Source: Gp6-AA40 sp035649395 (GTDB taxonomy: Bacteria; Acidobacteriota; Vicinamibacteria; Vicinamibacterales; UBA2999). Taken from it: a stretch of DNA of 8,451 nucleotides. The position numbers and the translations under genes are program-made. The DNA lies in assembly GCA_035649395.1 (NCBI GenBank), contig DASRJR010000124.1:1-8451 (forward strand), given 5' to 3'. Shown here piece after piece: positions 6,421 through 8,451 of the stretch (positions are counted from its first letter, which is position 1; every line of letters begins with the position of its first letter). The notes beneath the pieces were generated by a model. It did no database searches, had not been told where the DNA came from, and was given only the letters and a program-made list of their open reading frames with translations.

Positions 6421-7506
6421 TCAGTGTGCCCCCTGGGTCGCGCCGCGAACAATCGCGGTCAGTACCTCCTCGAGCGGACCACTCTCGGGACGGCCGTCGA
6501 GCACGATGTCGCCGGGCGCGGCCTCGATCGCGAAGTTGGCGGACGTGCTGTCGACGATCTCCTGCCGAATCAGCCTGACCGAAACGGCAAACGGCTGCCG
6601 CAACAGTGCGCCGCTGGCTTCGAAGGCGTGGATGCGGAAGTCGTCGGCACCGATCACGGCACGTGCGTGCGACAGATCGAGCGTGACGGCCGCGTTGGCA
6701 GTCGCCACTCGAGGCGTCTCGACGACGTACTCGCGTCCGGCGGGACCCTCCTGCATCGTCAACGTCGGATCCGCCGTAGCTTGCATCATGGCGATCACCG
6801 ACTCGAGCAGCGCCTGCGCCATCTGTGGCAGCGACAGCACCGGCTCACGAATGTCCGAGACGTGCACGACATACGTGCGGCCGTCGACGTGAATCGCTTG
6901 CGTTCGTCGTCGCGCCACCGGGTCCTGGCTGATGGCCGTCCGGAGAAGACCGTCGACGCCGTAGCTCGCCACTCGATAGTGCTGCGGATTGGCACGATCG
7001 ATCAGATGCTCGATTCGAAAGGGGCCGTCGGCAGCGCCGTCGATGGTCAGCTCGTATTCGAGGTATTCGACGCCGGTGGCCGTCGATAACGTCTGCAGCG
7101 ATCGCTCGAGCACCTGCGATGCGGACAGACGCGTCGGCGCACCCAGGCGCGGCAGGACGGCGAACACGATGACGGCGACGGCCGCAGCAATCGACCCCGC
7201 GTAGACCCATCTCGCGCCGTGCGGTCCGAGTGCAGCGCGCACCGGACGCGGGCGCAGAACCGTCGCCCCTCGGACAGCCGGTGCGGCTGATCCGGATGCT
7301 GACGCGAGCGACTGACGCAGTCGCACATCGAGTGCCGCGGGAATGTCGCCCGAGATGTTGACCGCGTCGGCGATCGCGCGCATCTGACGTTGCCGCTCGT
7401 CGATGCGCTGCTGGCACGATCGACATGCGGCCGCGTGCTGCCGGCTCGCCTCGCTCGCCTCGTTGTCGACGATCGTCTGGATTTCCACGTCTGTGAGACA
7501 GCTCAT
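6421..7506 (-). CDS. Zinc-finger anti-sigma factor with one membrane span and a large extracytoplasmic domain
   Basis: A 361-residue protein. The N-terminal cytoplasmic part carries the ZAS zinc motif H24-x3-C28-x2-C31, with Cys3 near the start; such domains bind and inhibit a cognate ECF sigma factor. One membrane span lies at about 100-118 (YAGSIAAAVAVIVFAVL). The remaining 240 residues are predicted outside the membrane and look beta-rich (for example EYLEYELTIDG and a repeated DG/RTY pattern). They recall RseB/LolA-like sensor folds, but that is an inference. Anti-sigma factors of this class usually have much shorter tails. ATG 7506 is chosen because it overlaps the sigma stop as ATGA and has a strong ribosome binding site 5 bases away. 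The open frame extends further upstream to 7803, but that part reads antisense-like and overlaps the sigma gene. Confidence 0.88.
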   Translation of the reverse strand: MSCLTDVEIQTIVDNEASEASRQHAAACRSCQQRIDERQRQMRAIADAVNISGDIPAALDVRLRQSLASASGSAAPAVRGATVLRPRPVRAALGPHGARWVYAGSIAAAVAVIVFAVLPRLGAPTRLSASQVLERSLQTLSTATGVEYLEYELTIDGAADGPFRIEHLIDRANPQHYRVASYGVDGLLRTAISQDPVARRRTQAIHVDGRTYVVHVSDIREPVLSLPQMAQALLESVIAMMQATADPTLTMQEGPAGREYVVETPRVATANAAVTLDLSHARAVIGADDFRIHAFEASGALLRQPFAVSVRLIRQEIVDSTSANFAIEAAPGDIVLDGRPESGPLEEVLTAIVRGATQGAH

Positions 7507-8018
7507 GATTTCCTCGCCTTTTTCCAGCGATCGACAGCCCGCGCGAGCAATCGCCCCACCGAGTTCTCGCGGATGCCTGTCGCCGTCGCGATTTCGCGAT
7601 ACGACAATCCGCTTGCCCGGAGCGACAGCAGCACCCGATCCCGGGGCGCGAGCGCCCGCAGCGCCCGCCGTGCACTGCGGATGTCGTCCTGGTCCTGTGC
7701 TGGCGCCGCCACGCGGCGGTCGTCTTCCGCCCGCCACGGCAGCCATCGCGAGCGCCATCGTCCGCGATCGCGGCACCCGTTGGCGGCGACCGTGAACAAC
7801 CACGACCGCAGGTTCGACCGGTCACCGCGCGACTCGAGGTGCTGCAACAGCTTCAGAAACGTGTCCTGCACCACGTCCTCGGCGTCGCTTTCGCTGCGCA
7901 GTGTGCTGCGGCAGAAGCGGTAGATCGCGCCGCCGTGCTCGTGGAAGAGCCGGAGGACGTCATCCGCAGGCTTTCCTGCTGCGACATTCGGCGCATCCGC
8001 ACGCTCGAGGGTGGTCAT
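7503..8018 (-). CDS. ECF-type RNA polymerase sigma factor
   Basis: The 171-residue protein (from ATG 8018) has only regions 2 and 4, as expected for an ECF sigma factor. Region 2 includes SDAEDVVQDTFLKLLQHL (about 44-61) and the promoter-recognition stretch NLRSWLFTVAANGCRD (69-84). Region 4 is ALRALAPRDRVLL followed by the helix-turn-helix LSYREIATATGIRENSVGRLL (138-158). Its stop overlaps the start of the anti-sigma gene by 4 bases, a classic coupled pair. An alternative GTG start at 8042 would add 8 residues. I prefer ATG 8018 because the candidate -10 element at 8063-8066 would put the transcript start near 8055, leaving too short a leader for GTG 8042. The sigma factor probably drives its own operon. 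Confidence 0.92.
   Translation of the reverse strand: MTTLERADAPNVAAGKPADDVLRLFHEHGGAIYRFCRSTLRSESDAEDVVQDTFLKLLQHLESRGDRSNLRSWLFTVAANGCRDRGRWRSRWLPWRAEDDRRVAAPAQDQDDIRSARRALRALAPRDRVLLSLRASGLSYREIATATGIRENSVGRLLARAVDRWKKARKS
7512..7519 (-). promoter_or_regulatory. Ribosome binding site of the anti-sigma gene
   Basis: AGGCGAGG on the minus strand, 5 bases before ATG 7506. It lies inside the end of the sigma gene and decides the anti-sigma start in favour of 7506 over the far-upstream alternative at 7803. Confidence 0.75.
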
Positions 8019-8047
8019 CCAGGCGTTGGCAATCGTAGTCACGATCG

Positions 8048-8069
8048 GCCCGTTAGCTGTAGAACGGGC
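8048..8069. promoter_or_regulatory. 7-bp inverted repeat overlapping the candidate -10 element (possible operator or leader hairpin)
   Basis: GCCCGTT (8048-8054) and AACGGGC (8063-8069) are perfect inverted copies around an 8-base loop. The second arm contains the candidate -10 element of the sigma operon and the first arm lies at or just after the expected transcript start. It could be a repressor site or a short 5' hairpin; chance is also possible. Confidence 0.4.
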
Positions 8070-8088
8070 GCGCGGGTGGTTTGTGACA
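8063..8088 (-). promoter_or_regulatory. Candidate ECF-type promoter of the sigma/anti-sigma/ABC operon
   Basis: On the minus strand, TGTCACA (8088-8082) is followed after 15 bases by CGTT (8066-8063). TGTCACA with a CGTC-like -10 about 16 bases away is a known promoter pattern for some ECF sigma groups (ECF41 is the best-known case). Its position directly upstream of the sigma gene suits autoregulation. The spacing and last base deviate slightly, and one site is not proof. Confidence 0.5.
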
Positions 8089-8100
8089 CCCGTGCCTCGT

Positions 8101-8198
8101 AGGAATCAGGAATCGGGAATCAGGATTCAGGCCTGGGCCAGGAATCAGGCCTGAATCCTTGCCCATTACTGAATCCTGATTCCTGAATCCTGATTCCT
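8101..8198. repeat. Heptamer (AGGAATC) tandem repeats arranged as a large inverted repeat
   Basis: The left side is AGGAATC, AGGAATC, GGGAATC, AGGATTC (8101-8128). The right side is the same kind of heptamer on the other strand (8171-8198). Bases 8101-8130 pair with 8169-8198 in 28 of 30 positions. A second, perfect 12-bp stem GGATTCAGGCCT/AGGCCTGAATCC lies inside (8123-8134 with 8147-8158). It fills the gap between the permease stop and the sigma promoter. It might end permease transcription, but no U-tract is evident. Confidence 0.85.
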
Positions 8199-8210
8199 TC
8201 TGCGCGGCAT

Positions 8211-8451
8211 CTATTCGTACCGGAGGGCCGCCGCCGCGTTGATCCGCAGGGCGCGCCAGGTCGGGAGCCAGACGGCGGCAGCGCAGACGACCAGAAGGAT
8301 GAGCGGCGACAGCCCTAACGCGAGCGGGTCGAGCGGATCGACTTCGTACAGCAAGGCCGCGGTCGCACGCGAGGCGATGAGGGACAAGACGATACCGGCC
8401 CCGAGCCCACCAGCCACGAGCGCCATCGTCTCTCCGGCGACGAGTCGCACG
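8211..8451 (-). CDS. C-terminal part of a MacB/FtsX-type ABC permease (ADOP-like), 5' end outside the window
   Basis: Only the last 79-80 residues are present. They contain two hydrophobic segments (about 8-30 and 44-66 of the visible part), separated by YEVDPLDPLAL. They end in the conserved tail LPTWRALRINAAAALRYE, the counterpart of the 'LP..RA.R..P..ALR.E' ending of MacB/FtsX-fold permeases. The 'D..DP..' linker plus the ALRYE ending is characteristic of the large permeases abundant in Acidobacteria, which is why I call it ADOP-like. The codon at 8450-8448 is GTG but is internal, not a start. Relation to the downstream sigma operon is unclear; a repeat block separates them. Confidence 0.85.
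   Translation of the reverse strand, partial: VRLVAGETMALVAGGLGAGIVLSLIASRATAALLYEVDPLDPLALGLSPLILLVVCAAAVWLPTWRALRINAAAALRYE

Noticed and set aside
5518..7089. A 523-codon plus-strand open frame
   Set aside because: It is antisense to the ABC ATPase and anti-sigma genes, both of which have clear motifs. Its translation is Arg/His/Asp-rich with no recognisable domain, as expected for a shadow frame in high-GC DNA.
7507..7803. N-terminal extension of the anti-sigma protein to 7803
   Set aside because: The extension is Arg/Gly-rich, overlaps the sigma gene almost fully, and a strong ribosome binding site plus the ATGA overlap mark 7506 as the start.
8123..8158. Rho-independent terminator for the permease gene
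   Set aside because: The 12-bp stem is convincing as a hairpin, but neither strand shows a run of T after it, so I list it only as part of the repeat block.
8101..8198. CRISPR array
   Set aside because: Units are 7 bp, contiguous and present on both strands, without unique spacers, and no cas gene is nearby.

Overview
The window is GC-rich and gene-dense. It suggests an Acidobacteriota genome, probably a Vicinamibacteria-like soil lineage. Two features point there: a very long Ser/Thr kinase with a PD40 (TolB-type) propeller tail, and the C-terminal end of a MacB/FtsX-type permease of the acidobacterial 'ADOP' style. This placement is inferred from gene content, not from a phylogenetic marker. 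Almost every gene lies on the minus strand.

Layout from left to right. Bases 1-262 form a near-perfect inverted repeat (5 mismatches in 131 base pairs, centre at 131.5). Its middle holds two REP-like GC-rich hairpins, and each arm carries the 5' coding end of a methanofuran-type amino-acid-kinase gene (mfnE-like). The right-hand copy continues rightward to 768; the left-hand copy runs out of the window. Neither copy has a normal start codon. Facing the right copy, with a 4-base overlap of stop codons, is a minus-strand pair: mfnB ((5-formylfuran-3-yl)methyl phosphate synthase, with its catalytic residues recognisable) and, 3 bases downstream, a small ICMT/PEMT-type membrane methyltransferase. 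MfnB and MfnE act in making the aminomethylfuran core of methanofuran/methylofuran, so the locus implies tetrahydromethanopterin/methanofuran-type C1 metabolism. Upstream of mfnB by 26 bases is the 890-residue transmembrane kinase (1958-4630).

After an 87-base gap filled with a degenerate 9-base tandem repeat comes a tightly packed operon, read from right to left. Its genes are an ECF sigma factor, a zinc-finger (HxxxCxxC) anti-sigma factor with one membrane span and a large extracytoplasmic domain, an ABC-2 ATPase and an ABC-2 permease. Junctions are ATGA (4-base overlap), a 3-base gap and GTGA (4-base overlap). In front of the sigma gene lies a candidate ECF-type promoter (TGTCACA-N15-CGTT) whose -10 half is embedded in a 7-bp inverted repeat. 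This suggests an autoregulated envelope-sensing unit: the anti-sigma domain senses, the sigma factor drives the operon, and the ABC exporter responds.

Upstream of that promoter is a 98-base block of heptamer repeats (AGGAATC and variants) arranged as a large inverted repeat. The window ends in the C-terminal part of the permease gene. I saw no tRNA, rRNA, CRISPR array, insertion sequence or phage gene. No gene-free stretch exceeds 300 bases; the largest is the palindromic region at 1-225.
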